Source: DATARR01 sp036376245 (GTDB lineage: Bacteria > Acidobacteriota > Thermoanaerobaculia > Multivoradales > UBA5704). Taken from it: a stretch of DNA of 64,000 bases. Shown piece by piece: positions 36,690-43,872 of the stretch (position 1 is its first letter; each line of letters starts with the position of its first letter). The stretch spans positions 190,480 to 254,479 of the forward strand of contig DASVAS010000035.1 of NCBI GenBank assembly GCA_036376245.1, written 5' to 3'. The notes beneath the pieces are model-generated. The model worked only from the letters and a program-made list of their open reading frames with translations, was not told where the DNA came from and searched no databases. The translations under genes and the position numbers were made by a program.

Positions 36690-37106
36690 TTATCTGGCCA
36701 CGAAGTCGATCTGGCCGGCCTCGGTAGCGGTGGTGAGGGTACCGTTGTCGAAGCCGAGCGATTGTCCTGTCATCTTGGAGACGACGTCGAAGCCCCACCT
36801 GTCTCCAACTGAACCTCTTACTCTGAAGGCGAGCTGAAAGTTGGCTCCGGCCTGCAGAGGGATGTCCTGGGAGCGGTTACCCACAAAACGGCACTCTTCC
36901 ACCAGGTTGCCGTTATCATTGAAGATCGCCCCCGCGCGTGTCCTCGCGTTACCAGATCGTTCGACAAAGATCACGGCAACCTGCAATGCCTCCAGATCGG
37001 ACGGCCGAAGCCTGAAGGTCTGGCGTGTCTCTGTCGCCTTCTTGGCGGCCTTTCTAGCCGGCTTCTTGGACGCCTTCTTGGCTGCACCCCTCGTTCTCTC
37101 TGCCAT
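36690..37106 (-). CDS. Lys/Ala-rich-tailed protein of unknown function
   Basis: A 138-residue protein. The first 28 residues are strongly basic (RGAAKKASKKPARKAAKKAT), like histone H1-type tails that bind DNA or RNA or an acidic surface. The rest (about 30-138) is a compact beta-rich domain (ALQVAVIFVERSGN, RAGAIFNDNGNLVEE, NFQLAFRVRGSVGDRWGFDV, SLGFDNGTLTTATEAGQIDF). No family is recognised. It is the first gene of a two-gene operon with the exported 509-residue protein, an unusual pairing of a nucleoid-like tail with an envelope protein. Confidence 0.72.
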   Translation of the reverse strand: MAERTRGAAKKASKKPARKAAKKATETRQTFRLRPSDLEALQVAVIFVERSGNARTRAGAIFNDNGNLVEECRFVGNRSQDIPLQAGANFQLAFRVRGSVGDRWGFDVVSKMTGQSLGFDNGTLTTATEAGQIDFVAR

Positions 37107-37185
37107 GAGTTCTCCCCTCTCTGGATAGACGTAGGTTTGCCTTATGGCTGACTAGACGGACCCATCCCCGGAATTCCCAGTCCGG

Positions 37186-37216
37186 AAATAAAAAAACCGG
37201 CGGGTCGCCCCGCCGG
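37186..37216 (-). terminator. Rho-independent terminator (minus strand), outer duplicate
   Basis: CCGGCGGG (37197-37204), loop TCGC, CCCGCCGG (37209-37216); on the minus strand the stem is followed by a run of T (A run at 37190-37196 on the plus strand). It is a near-identical copy of the terminator at 37605-37633. Confidence 0.85.
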
Positions 37217-37248
37217 CACGTGGAGGAGTTGGGCTGTTGCCGCCCTGC

Positions 37249-37318
37249 CTACGGGCGGGTCGATATGGTGAGCACGGGAGAGGTCCAGCGTCCTCCGGAT
37301 CTCCCCAGGCCAGCAGGC
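37249..37318 (-). pseudogene. Remnant of the C-terminus of a second S8 peptidase gene
   Basis: On the minus strand this encodes RWTSPVLTISTRP followed by a stop, closely matching TWTSPVITIARP-stop at the end of the intact subtilase 420 bases away. Just upstream the frame shifts: AWGDPED would match ALGDPAN in another frame. The spacing to the outer terminator matches that in the intact gene. No catalytic part remains. Confidence 0.72.
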
Positions 37319-37374
37319 GCACCTAGAAGGGGTGGAGGCTGCCGTCAGCCTCCGCTACCAGAAAGGAGGCGTGT

Positions 37375-37593
37375 GTGAAGAAGAGCTTCTGGATTCGTCT
37401 GGCCGCCGTGGCAGTCCTGACTGTGTTCGCGGGGAGTGAAGCGCGGAGCATCGGGATCACTCCCTTGCCGGCGTACTGCGAAGAGTGCAAGCCCTGCAGG
37501 AGCGACAACGACTGCGGCGGCAGCTCGAAGGGAGTCTGCTGGCCCCATCCCCATTATCCCTGCAGCAGCGGCTCGACCTGCTCCTGCCGGTAA
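37375..37593 (+). CDS. 72-residue secreted cysteine-rich mini-protein
   Basis: GTG at 37375 has AAAGGAGG 6 bases upstream. A signal peptide (IRLAAVAVLTVFAGSEA) precedes about 45 mature residues holding eight cysteines: 35, 38, 41, 47, 55, 63, 69 and 71. The pattern C-x2-C-x2-C-x5-C-x7-C-x7-C-x5-C-x-C suggests four disulfides in a knottin- or whey-acidic-like miniature fold. It lies between two minus-strand terminators and transcribes against the subtilase gene. No family is recognised. Possibly a protease inhibitor or antimicrobial; that is speculation from size and neighbour. Confidence 0.75.
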   Translation: MKKSFWIRLAAVAVLTVFAGSEARSIGITPLPAYCEECKPCRSDNDCGGSSKGVCWPHPHYPCSSGSTCSCR

Positions 37594-37604
37594 GCCGTCC
37601 GATC

Positions 37605-37633
37605 GAAAAAAGCCGGCGGGTCGCCCCGCCGGC
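37605..37633 (-). terminator. Rho-independent terminator of the S8 peptidase gene
   Basis: GCCGGCGGG (37612-37620), loop TCGC, CCCGCCGGC (37625-37633), followed on the minus strand by six T (A run at 37606-37611). It stands 36 bases beyond the subtilase stop codon. Confidence 0.92.
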
Positions 37634-37668
37634 GTCACGTGGAGACTGTGCTGTTGTCGCCGCGCCGG

Positions 37669-40257
37669 CTACGGGCGGGCGATGGTGATCACGGGTGAGG
37701 TCCAGGTCTCGACGTGGTTCGGGTTGGCCGGGTCGCCGAGGGCCTTGAGGATCGTCATCTTGATCACGTACTGGCCGTTCGGCACGTCGTAGGTCTTGTT
37801 GCCGGCGAACGTGGTGCCGTCCCAGCCCCAGGCGAAGAAGGAGGTCGGCTGGGTGTTGCGGCTCAGGTACGACTGCCGCCGCGCCAGGTGCCAGGCCTTG
37901 CCGGTCACGGCGTCGAAGACTTCCAGCTTCGCCTCGCGCGCCTGGTGCTCCAGGTGGACCTGGACGAACGGGATGTCGCCGTCCTTCAGCGTGAAGGGGA
38001 CGCCTTCGGGCTGGGGTGTGAAAGTACCGTTCGGCAACTGCTTCGCCAGACGGGGATAGTTGTTGGCCGTCGGCACCAGGTACGTGATGGACTGGTAGTC
38101 CCCCTTGAACCCGGCGTAGGGCACGCGCAGGGGCTTACCGCCGCCGTCCGGCGTGAAGACCACCCAGCCGCCGAACTGGCTGCGGTCGGGGAGCCCGGCG
38201 GGCGCGGTGAAGGTGACGTCCACGGTGGCCGTCCCGCCGGCCGGCACGGTCAGCGTCGGAGCGCTGAACGAGACGCCGGCGGCGTTGCCGAAGAACTGCG
38301 GCACGTAGGTGTTGCCGCCGGTGGCGACCGCCGGGGTGTGGCCGAGGGTGAAGGTGACCGGGACGGAAGCCTTGTTTTCCACCGTCAGGGTCCGGACCGG
38401 AGCGGCGCCCGCCTCGAATTCACCCAGGGAGAGCTTGCCGGGCAGGACGACCGCGGCGGCGCGGAGGACGTCCGCGATCTGCACGATGCCGGCGCCCTGG
38501 CGGTGCACGTTGTCGAACAGGCCGAGGCCGGGGTTGCCTGCCCAGAAGCGGGGCGAGGCGCTGTTCTGCAGGAGCGAGCGCACCACCTGCGGCGAGGTGT
38601 GGGGGCGGGCCTCCAGCAGCAGGGCGACGGCGCCCGCCACGTGCGGGGAGGCCATGGACGTGCCGCTGTTGTTGGTGTAGCCGCCGTTCTCCAGCGGATA
38701 GGTGGAGAAGATCGAGCCGCCGGGCGCGCCGATGTCCGGCTTCAGGGTAAGGTCGGGCGCCATGCCGTAGGAGCTGGAGCTGGCGATCAGGTTGCCGCTG
38801 GTGATGGTCTGGTTGAGGAACTTGCCCCAGGTGAGCTCCACCGGACCCCCCGCCGCGATCCGGCTGTCGACCAGGGCGCCGTCCGTCTGATTGATGATCA
38901 CCACCGGGATGGTGATCGGCACCGCGCCGCCGACGTTGGGGGTCACGGCGGCGGCCTGGTTGTTGTAGAGGACGACGCCGATGGCGCCGGCGGCCTGGGC
39001 GTTGCGGACCTTGAAATGGAAGTCGCAGCCGCCGCGCCGGATCAGCGCCACCTTGCCGGTGAGGCTGCCCGCGGGCGGAGCCACCTCATCGCAGGCGTCG
39101 TTCGCAGTGGTCGTCGTGCCGGTGCGCGCCAGCGTGGCGGTGCCGGAGGCGGGAGCGGGTCTGGTTCCCCCGTTGGAACGGGTGTAGGGGATCAGCTTGT
39201 TGTCGGGAGAGAGGGTGAAGGCCGGGGTCTTCAGGGTCGTGTTGTTGAAGGAGGCCGTGGCGATGACCTTGCTGCCCAGGCCGGGAGCGCCCGCCGCGTA
39301 GACGCCGTTGGCGCCGCTGTTGCCGGTCGAGGTGACGACCACGATGCCCTTGTTGACCAGGCGGTCGGCGGCCTGGGCCGTCGGGTACTGGGGCCACTGG
39401 AAAGGCGCGCCGATGCTGATGTTCACCACGTCGGCGCCGTCCTCGGCGATGCGCTCCATGGCCGCGAGCATGACGTCGGTCAAGGTGTCGCCGTTGCAGC
39501 CGAAGACCCGGTAGACGCCGAAGGTCACCTCCGGGGCCACGCCCACGACGCCGCCGTTGGCGCCGAGGATTCCCGCCACGTGGGTGCCGTGGCCGGCGCA
39601 GTCGTCCGGGAAGGGATCGGGGACCGGAGTGGGACTGGTGGAGGGATCGAAGGCGTCGCCCACGAAGTCATGGCCGGTCACGACCCGGCAGCCCGGGCCG
39701 AAGCAGCCGCCCAGGTCCGGATGGTCGTAATCGACCCCGCTGTCCATGATCGCCACGTGGATGCCGCGGCCGGTCAGCCCGAGCTCGCTGCGGGCGATGT
39801 CGACCTGGGTCATGGCGGTCGCCGTGGAGAGGTCCAGCGCGTTACCGGGCTCGTCCTCTTCGTTCTGGGGAAGAGAGACCGTGACGACCGGGTAGAGGTT
39901 CTTCACTCCGGCCAGGCGCGCCAGCTTGGGGATGTCGGACGCCGGCGCCTCCAGGGACACACCGTTCCAGAGCTTGTCGAAGCTGTAACGCTCCTTGAGC
40001 CGGACGCCTGCCTTCCGGGCGGCGTCGCGGAAGGCCTTTTTCTCCACGGCCAGATCGGCCAGGGAGCCGCCGTCGGCGGCGGGGACGCCCTGGAGCTCGA
40101 CGAGCCAGGCTTTCGGGGTCTCGTCGACCGGGCCGTCGCTCTCCACCGCGCCGGTGGGGTTCGTGGGCTCGACGACGTCCGTGGTCTGGGCGCCGATTAC
40201 GAGAGGGAAGGCGCAGAGCGCGGCCAGGACGAGGACGGCAAGTGGGGATCGTTTCAT
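37669..40257 (-). CDS. Secreted S8 (subtilisin-like) serine protease with PA domain
   Basis: An 862-residue protein. Signal peptide 1-23 (LAVLVLAALCAFPLVIGA). An I9-type prosegment lies at about 48-130. The catalytic domain has Asp172 in VAIMDSGVDYDHPDL, His223 in GHGTHVAGILG and the nucleophile Ser in NNSGTSMASPHVAGAVALL (about 548). A PA domain is inserted between His and Ser (VALIRRGGCDFHFKVRNAQA). The C-terminal third is made of Fn3-like and secretion-associated beta domains. It ends TWTSPVITIARP. An extracellular degradative protease. A truncated copy of its 3' end and terminator lies beyond the cysteine-rich gene. Confidence 0.95.
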   Translation of the reverse strand: MKRSPLAVLVLAALCAFPLVIGAQTTDVVEPTNPTGAVESDGPVDETPKAWLVELQGVPAADGGSLADLAVEKKAFRDAARKAGVRLKERYSFDKLWNGVSLEAPASDIPKLARLAGVKNLYPVVTVSLPQNEEDEPGNALDLSTATAMTQVDIARSELGLTGRGIHVAIMDSGVDYDHPDLGGCFGPGCRVVTGHDFVGDAFDPSTSPTPVPDPFPDDCAGHGTHVAGILGANGGVVGVAPEVTFGVYRVFGCNGDTLTDVMLAAMERIAEDGADVVNISIGAPFQWPQYPTAQAADRLVNKGIVVVTSTGNSGANGVYAAGAPGLGSKVIATASFNNTTLKTPAFTLSPDNKLIPYTRSNGGTRPAPASGTATLARTGTTTTANDACDEVAPPAGSLTGKVALIRRGGCDFHFKVRNAQAAGAIGVVLYNNQAAAVTPNVGGAVPITIPVVIINQTDGALVDSRIAAGGPVELTWGKFLNQTITSGNLIASSSSYGMAPDLTLKPDIGAPGGSIFSTYPLENGGYTNNSGTSMASPHVAGAVALLLEARPHTSPQVVRSLLQNSASPRFWAGNPGLGLFDNVHRQGAGIVQIADVLRAAAVVLPGKLSLGEFEAGAAPVRTLTVENKASVPVTFTLGHTPAVATGGNTYVPQFFGNAAGVSFSAPTLTVPAGGTATVDVTFTAPAGLPDRSQFGGWVVFTPDGGGKPLRVPYAGFKGDYQSITYLVPTANNYPRLAKQLPNGTFTPQPEGVPFTLKDGDIPFVQVHLEHQAREAKLEVFDAVTGKAWHLARRQSYLSRNTQPTSFFAWGWDGTTFAGNKTYDVPNGQYVIKMTILKALGDPANPNHVETWTSPVITIARP

Positions 40258-40557
40258 GCGGTCTCCTGTTCTCGGACTCGGTTGTAAATCAACGCTGAAC
40301 GACTGCGTTACGAGCTAGGAGCAAACCGGGCCGGACCCGGTTGTTGGAAACGATGATGCGAAGGTTGGCGTAGAAAGCCGTGAACGCGTCTTGAAACAAA
40401 GCAGCAGATGCGGTTATTTCCCGGATTCTCTGGGAAGGACCGGGGAATGCCCTCCTTCCGGGCGGCGTTGGAGAAGATGACCGGCGGCCGGCGCATCCGG
40501 CCACGGGCGGGGAGCGTGGGGCCACGTAAGTCACAGAAAAAATTGAATTTCCCGCCG
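40258..40557. other. Divergent intergenic region, S8 peptidase / nuoB
   Basis: About 300 bases without a convincing gene. A perfect inverted repeat AACCGGG (40324-40330) / CCCGGTT (40336-40342) lies about 70 bases upstream of the peptidase start and could be an operator or hairpin. The rest shows no recognised motif; a short A/T-rich stretch near 40535-40550 may belong to the nuoB promoter. Confidence 0.5.
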
Positions 40558-40578
40558 CTTGTGACCCGCAGTCACAAG
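40558..40578. promoter_or_regulatory. 8-bp inverted repeat upstream of nuoB
   Basis: CTTGTGAC (40558-40565) and GTCACAAG (40571-40578) around CCGCA, perfectly matched, 32 bases before the nuoB start. It resembles dyad operators; the half-site TGTGA is CRP/FNR-like, but the 5-base spacer is not the standard one for CRP. Likely a regulator binding site or 5' leader hairpin. Confidence 0.6.
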
Positions 40579-40610
40579 TGCTAGACTCGCCTCCGCGAGA
40601 GGATAGCCCG

Positions 40611-41144
40611 ATGCCTAACGACAACATGACCGGAGAAAGTTGGCTCACCACCAGGTTCGAGACGCTGGAGGATTGGGCCACGCGCAACTCCTTCTGGCCG
40701 TTCCCGTTCGGCACGGCCTGCTGCGCCATCGAGTTCATGTCGACCGTCTCCAGCCACTACGACCTGTCGCGGTTCGGCTCGGAGGTGGTGCGTTTCTCGC
40801 CCCGGCAGAGCGACGTGCTGCTGGTGGCGGGGACCATCAACGACAAGATGGGCCCGGTGCTCAAGAAGATCTACGACCAGATGGCGGAGCCCAAGTGGGT
40901 GATCTCCATGGGGGCCTGCGCGTGCTCGGGCGGCTTCTACCGCGCCTACCACGTGATGCAGGGTATCGACGAGATCATCCCGGTGGACGTCTACGTCCCC
41001 GGCTGCCCGCCGACCCCGGAGGGGCTGATCTACGGCATCCTCCAGCTCAAGGAGAAGGTCGCCCGCGACCGCAAACGGTTCCGCGAGCAGGACCGCAACC
41101 AGGAGAAGACCGAGAGTGTCAACACTGGCGCCCCCACTGTCTGA
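40611..41144 (+). CDS. nuoB: NADH-quinone oxidoreductase subunit B
   Basis: A 177-residue protein. It carries the N2 [4Fe-4S] cluster at the junction of complex I's peripheral and membrane arms. Visible are FPFGTACCAIEFM with the tandem Cys pair, then MGACACSGG and VPGCPPTPEGLIYG. ATG at 40611 follows GAGAGGA; an in-frame ATG at 40626 is an alternative. It overlaps nuoCD by 29 bases. Only nuoB, nuoCD and nuoI are here; nuoA, E-H and J-N are not in the window. Confidence 0.96.
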   Translation: MPNDNMTGESWLTTRFETLEDWATRNSFWPFPFGTACCAIEFMSTVSSHYDLSRFGSEVVRFSPRQSDVLLVAGTINDKMGPVLKKIYDQMAEPKWVISMGACACSGGFYRAYHVMQGIDEIIPVDVYVPGCPPTPEGLIYGILQLKEKVARDRKRFREQDRNQEKTESVNTGAPTV

Positions 41145-42834
41145 GCCCTCGACGATGCCCGAGCTGGAGTCGGTCCGGGCGAGGTTCCCGGCGGGCAGCA
41201 TCCTGCCTCAGGACGGCCTGGACCAGCCGGTCTGGATCGTCTCGCGCGACGTCCTCCACGAGGTCTGCCGCGAGCTGAAGACCAACCCGCAGACGAAGTT
41301 CGACCTCATGCTCGACCTCTGCGGCGTGGACTTCCCGGACCGCGAGGAGCGCTTCGAGGCCGTCTACCATCTCTATTCGATCCACCGCAACGCGCGGCTG
41401 CGCCTCAAGGTGCCCCTGCGCGAGGACGACGCGGTCATCCCCTCCGTCTACGACGTCTGGAAGGGGGCCGACTGGTTCGAGCGGGAGATCTACGACATGT
41501 TCGGGGTGAAGGCGGAGGGGCACCCGAACCTCCGCCGCATCCTGTGTCACGAGGCCTTCCAGGGCCACCCGCTGCGCAAGGACTACGATCCGGCGCGGCG
41601 CTGGATCCTCACCGAGGACAAGATCTACAAGCCGCATTTCGACCTCCCCGAGGGGGAGGACGACATGTTCGAGCGGATGACGATCAACATCGGCCCGTCC
41701 CACCCGGCCATGCACGGCACCTTCCGCCTGATGGCCGTGCTGGACGGCGAGACGATCGTCGCCTCCGACGTCGAGATCGGGTACCTGCACCGGTGCTTCG
41801 AGAAGATGTCGGAGACGCACACCTGGCAGCACGTCATCCCCTACACGGACCGGCTCAACTACTGCTCGGCCTTCATCAACAACGTCGCCTACTGCAAGAC
41901 GGTGGAGAAGATGCTGGGCATCGAGGTGCCCCCCAAGGCGGTGTGGGCGCGGACGCTCCTCTCGGAGTTCTCCCGCATCATGGACCACTGCGTCTGCAAC
42001 GGCACGACGCTGGTGGACGCCGGGGCCCTCACCAACTTCTGGTACCTCTTCCAGCCCCGCGAGGAGATCTACGGCCTGCTCGAATCGGTCTGCGGCGCGC
42101 GGCTGACGGTGTCGGCCTGCCGCATCGGCGGCCTGATCCAGGAGCTGCCGCCCGACTTCGAGGCGCGCTCCCGCCGGCTGCTCGAGATGATCCCGAAGCA
42201 CATCGAGGACGTCGAGAAGCTGATCAACAAGAACCGGATCTGGCAGGATCGCTCGGTCGGAGTGGCCGCCATCTCGGCCGAGGAGGCGATCAACTGGAGC
42301 TGGACCGGCCCCTGCCTGCGGGCGAGCGGCGTCCCCCTCGACGTGCGGCGGGTCAACCCCTATGACCTCTACGACACCCTGGACTTCGAGATCCCGGTGC
42401 TCTACGGCGGCGACGTCTACGACCGCTTCCGCATCCGCATGCTGGAGATCCGGGAGTCGCTGAAGATCATCCGCCAGCTCCTCGACCGCGGCATGCCCCC
42501 GGGGCCGTTCATCGTCGACGACCCGCACGTGGCGCTGCCGCCCAAGGAAGCCTGCTACAACCAGATGGAAGCCATGATCTACCACTTCAAGCTGATCATG
42601 GACGGCATCCAGGTGCCGGCGGGCGAGATCTACTCCGCGGTCGAGGGCGCCAACGGCGAGCTCGGCTTCTACACGATCAGCGACGGGACCAGCAAGCCGT
42701 ACCGGAACCACTGCCGGCCGCCCTGCTTCCCGATCTTCTCCACCTTCCCCAGCCTGATCAACGGCGGATCGCTCTCCGACTCGATCGTCACGCTGGGCGG
42801 GTTGAACGTCATTGCGGGAGAGCTCGAGCGATGA
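41116..42834 (+). CDS. nuoCD: NADH-quinone oxidoreductase fused subunits C and D
   Basis: A 572-residue fusion. Residues about 25-175 are NuoC (DLMLDLCGVDFPDREERFEA, DWFEREIYDMFGVKAEGHPN). Residues about 190-572 are NuoD (MTINIGPSHPAMHGTFRL, GYLHRCFEKMSE, the quinone-site HPAMHG loop, PPCFPIFSTF at the end). NuoD forms part of the quinone pocket. GTG at 41116 is chosen because AGGAG lies about 10 bases upstream, inside nuoB. The stop overlaps nuoI's ATG (ATGA), so the three genes are translationally coupled. Confidence 0.96.
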   Translation: MSTLAPPLSEPSTMPELESVRARFPAGSILPQDGLDQPVWIVSRDVLHEVCRELKTNPQTKFDLMLDLCGVDFPDREERFEAVYHLYSIHRNARLRLKVPLREDDAVIPSVYDVWKGADWFEREIYDMFGVKAEGHPNLRRILCHEAFQGHPLRKDYDPARRWILTEDKIYKPHFDLPEGEDDMFERMTINIGPSHPAMHGTFRLMAVLDGETIVASDVEIGYLHRCFEKMSETHTWQHVIPYTDRLNYCSAFINNVAYCKTVEKMLGIEVPPKAVWARTLLSEFSRIMDHCVCNGTTLVDAGALTNFWYLFQPREEIYGLLESVCGARLTVSACRIGGLIQELPPDFEARSRRLLEMIPKHIEDVEKLINKNRIWQDRSVGVAAISAEEAINWSWTGPCLRASGVPLDVRRVNPYDLYDTLDFEIPVLYGGDVYDRFRIRMLEIRESLKIIRQLLDRGMPPGPFIVDDPHVALPPKEACYNQMEAMIYHFKLIMDGIQVPAGEIYSAVEGANGELGFYTISDGTSKPYRNHCRPPCFPIFSTFPSLINGGSLSDSIVTLGGLNVIAGELER

Positions 42835-43517
42835 GCCAGCCTCTGACCCACACCGCGAGCGCTCCGGCCCCGGCGGGCCGGCCGGTCCTGACGGAGCCGT
42901 ATCCGACCGAGGTGAGGCCGTACAAGCCGGGCCTCGCGGAGCGGCTCTACCTGCCGCTGCTGGGCGGCCTGATGGTGACGATGCGCCACTTCCTCAAGAA
43001 CCTCTTCGGGCGCAACAAGATGTACACCATCGAGTACCCGGAGAAGCGGCGCGATTACAGCCACCGCTTCCGCGGCCACCACATCCTGACCACCCGTCCC
43101 GACGGCTCGGTGCGGTGCGTGGCCTGTTACCTCTGCGCCCAGAACTGCCCGGCCGAGTGCATCCACATCGAGGCCGCCGAGCATCCGGACGTCAACATCG
43201 AGAAGTACCCGGTGGTCTACGAGATCGACATGCTGCGCTGCGTCTTCTGCGGCTTCTGCGTGGACGCCTGCCCGGAGGAGGCCATCATCATGTCGAACAA
43301 CTACGACATGGCCTACTTCACGCGCGAGCAGTCGATCGTCGGCAAGTCCGACCTGATGAAGCCCTTCACCTTCGACGAGAACCGGCTCGGCTACCGTCCC
43401 CGGTTCCCCGAGGAGGACGTGCAGCGGGCCAAGATGCGCCGCGACGCCTTCAACCTCGTCGAAGCCGCCAAGCAGGCCCAGAACCGCGAAGCGGCCCGGG
43501 CGGCGGCGGGGTCGTAG
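42831..43517 (+). CDS. nuoI: NADH-quinone oxidoreductase subunit I
   Basis: A 228-residue ferredoxin-like subunit carrying two [4Fe-4S] clusters (N6a/N6b). The two motifs are CVACYLCAQNCPAEC and CVFCGFCVDACPEEA. Its opening has a membrane-leaning segment (LYLPLLGGLMVTMRHFLKNLF), as in proteins that dock to the membrane arm. It starts at ATG overlapping the nuoCD stop. korAB follows after a repeat; KorAB yields reduced ferredoxin, a possible direct electron donor to such a module if the NADH-dehydrogenase subunits E-G are missing in this organism, which this window cannot show. Confidence 0.95.
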   Translation: MSQPLTHTASAPAPAGRPVLTEPYPTEVRPYKPGLAERLYLPLLGGLMVTMRHFLKNLFGRNKMYTIEYPEKRRDYSHRFRGHHILTTRPDGSVRCVACYLCAQNCPAECIHIEAAEHPDVNIEKYPVVYEIDMLRCVFCGFCVDACPEEAIIMSNNYDMAYFTREQSIVGKSDLMKPFTFDENRLGYRPRFPEEDVQRAKMRRDAFNLVEAAKQAQNREAARAAAGS

Positions 43518-43563
43518 AAGGCCCCGCTCAGAGTCTCCTTGCCTGCTGGGGCGATCCGCCCTT

Positions 43564-43703
43564 CGAAGCCTCACCCCCTGGCCCCCTCTCCCGACCCCTC
43601 CCTCCCGCCCTCACCGGGAGAGGGAGAACGATGAGGGGGCCGTCTTGCCTGCGCCGGAGAGCCCTCCCTCTCCTTCAGGAGAGGGACCGAGGGTGAGGTC
43701 TCG
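43564..43703. repeat. CCTCACCC-family palindromic repeat, full copy
   Basis: CGAAGCCTCACCC opens and GGGTGAGGTCTCG closes the element; inner hairpins CCCTCTCCC/GGGAGAGGG and CCCTCTCCT/AGGAGAGGG. It fills about 40% of the 355-base gap between nuoI and korA. No further gene was seen in the gap. Confidence 0.85.
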
Positions 43704-43872
43704 GAGGGCATACCCCACCCCAAAGGACGGCGATGTAAGGGACCCCTGTCTGTTAAGATCCTCTCCGCGTGCATCTTGCGTCACGCGCAACGTCCATGCG
43801 AACCGAAACTCTGACCCGGGCCGGGCATTCCAGCCGGTCTGGTTTTGTTCTCATCTCTGAAAAGAGAGGACA

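Noticed and set aside
37714..40287. An 857-codon plus-strand frame opposite the S8 protease
   Set aside because: Shadow of the subtilase gene; no motif, no ribosome site.
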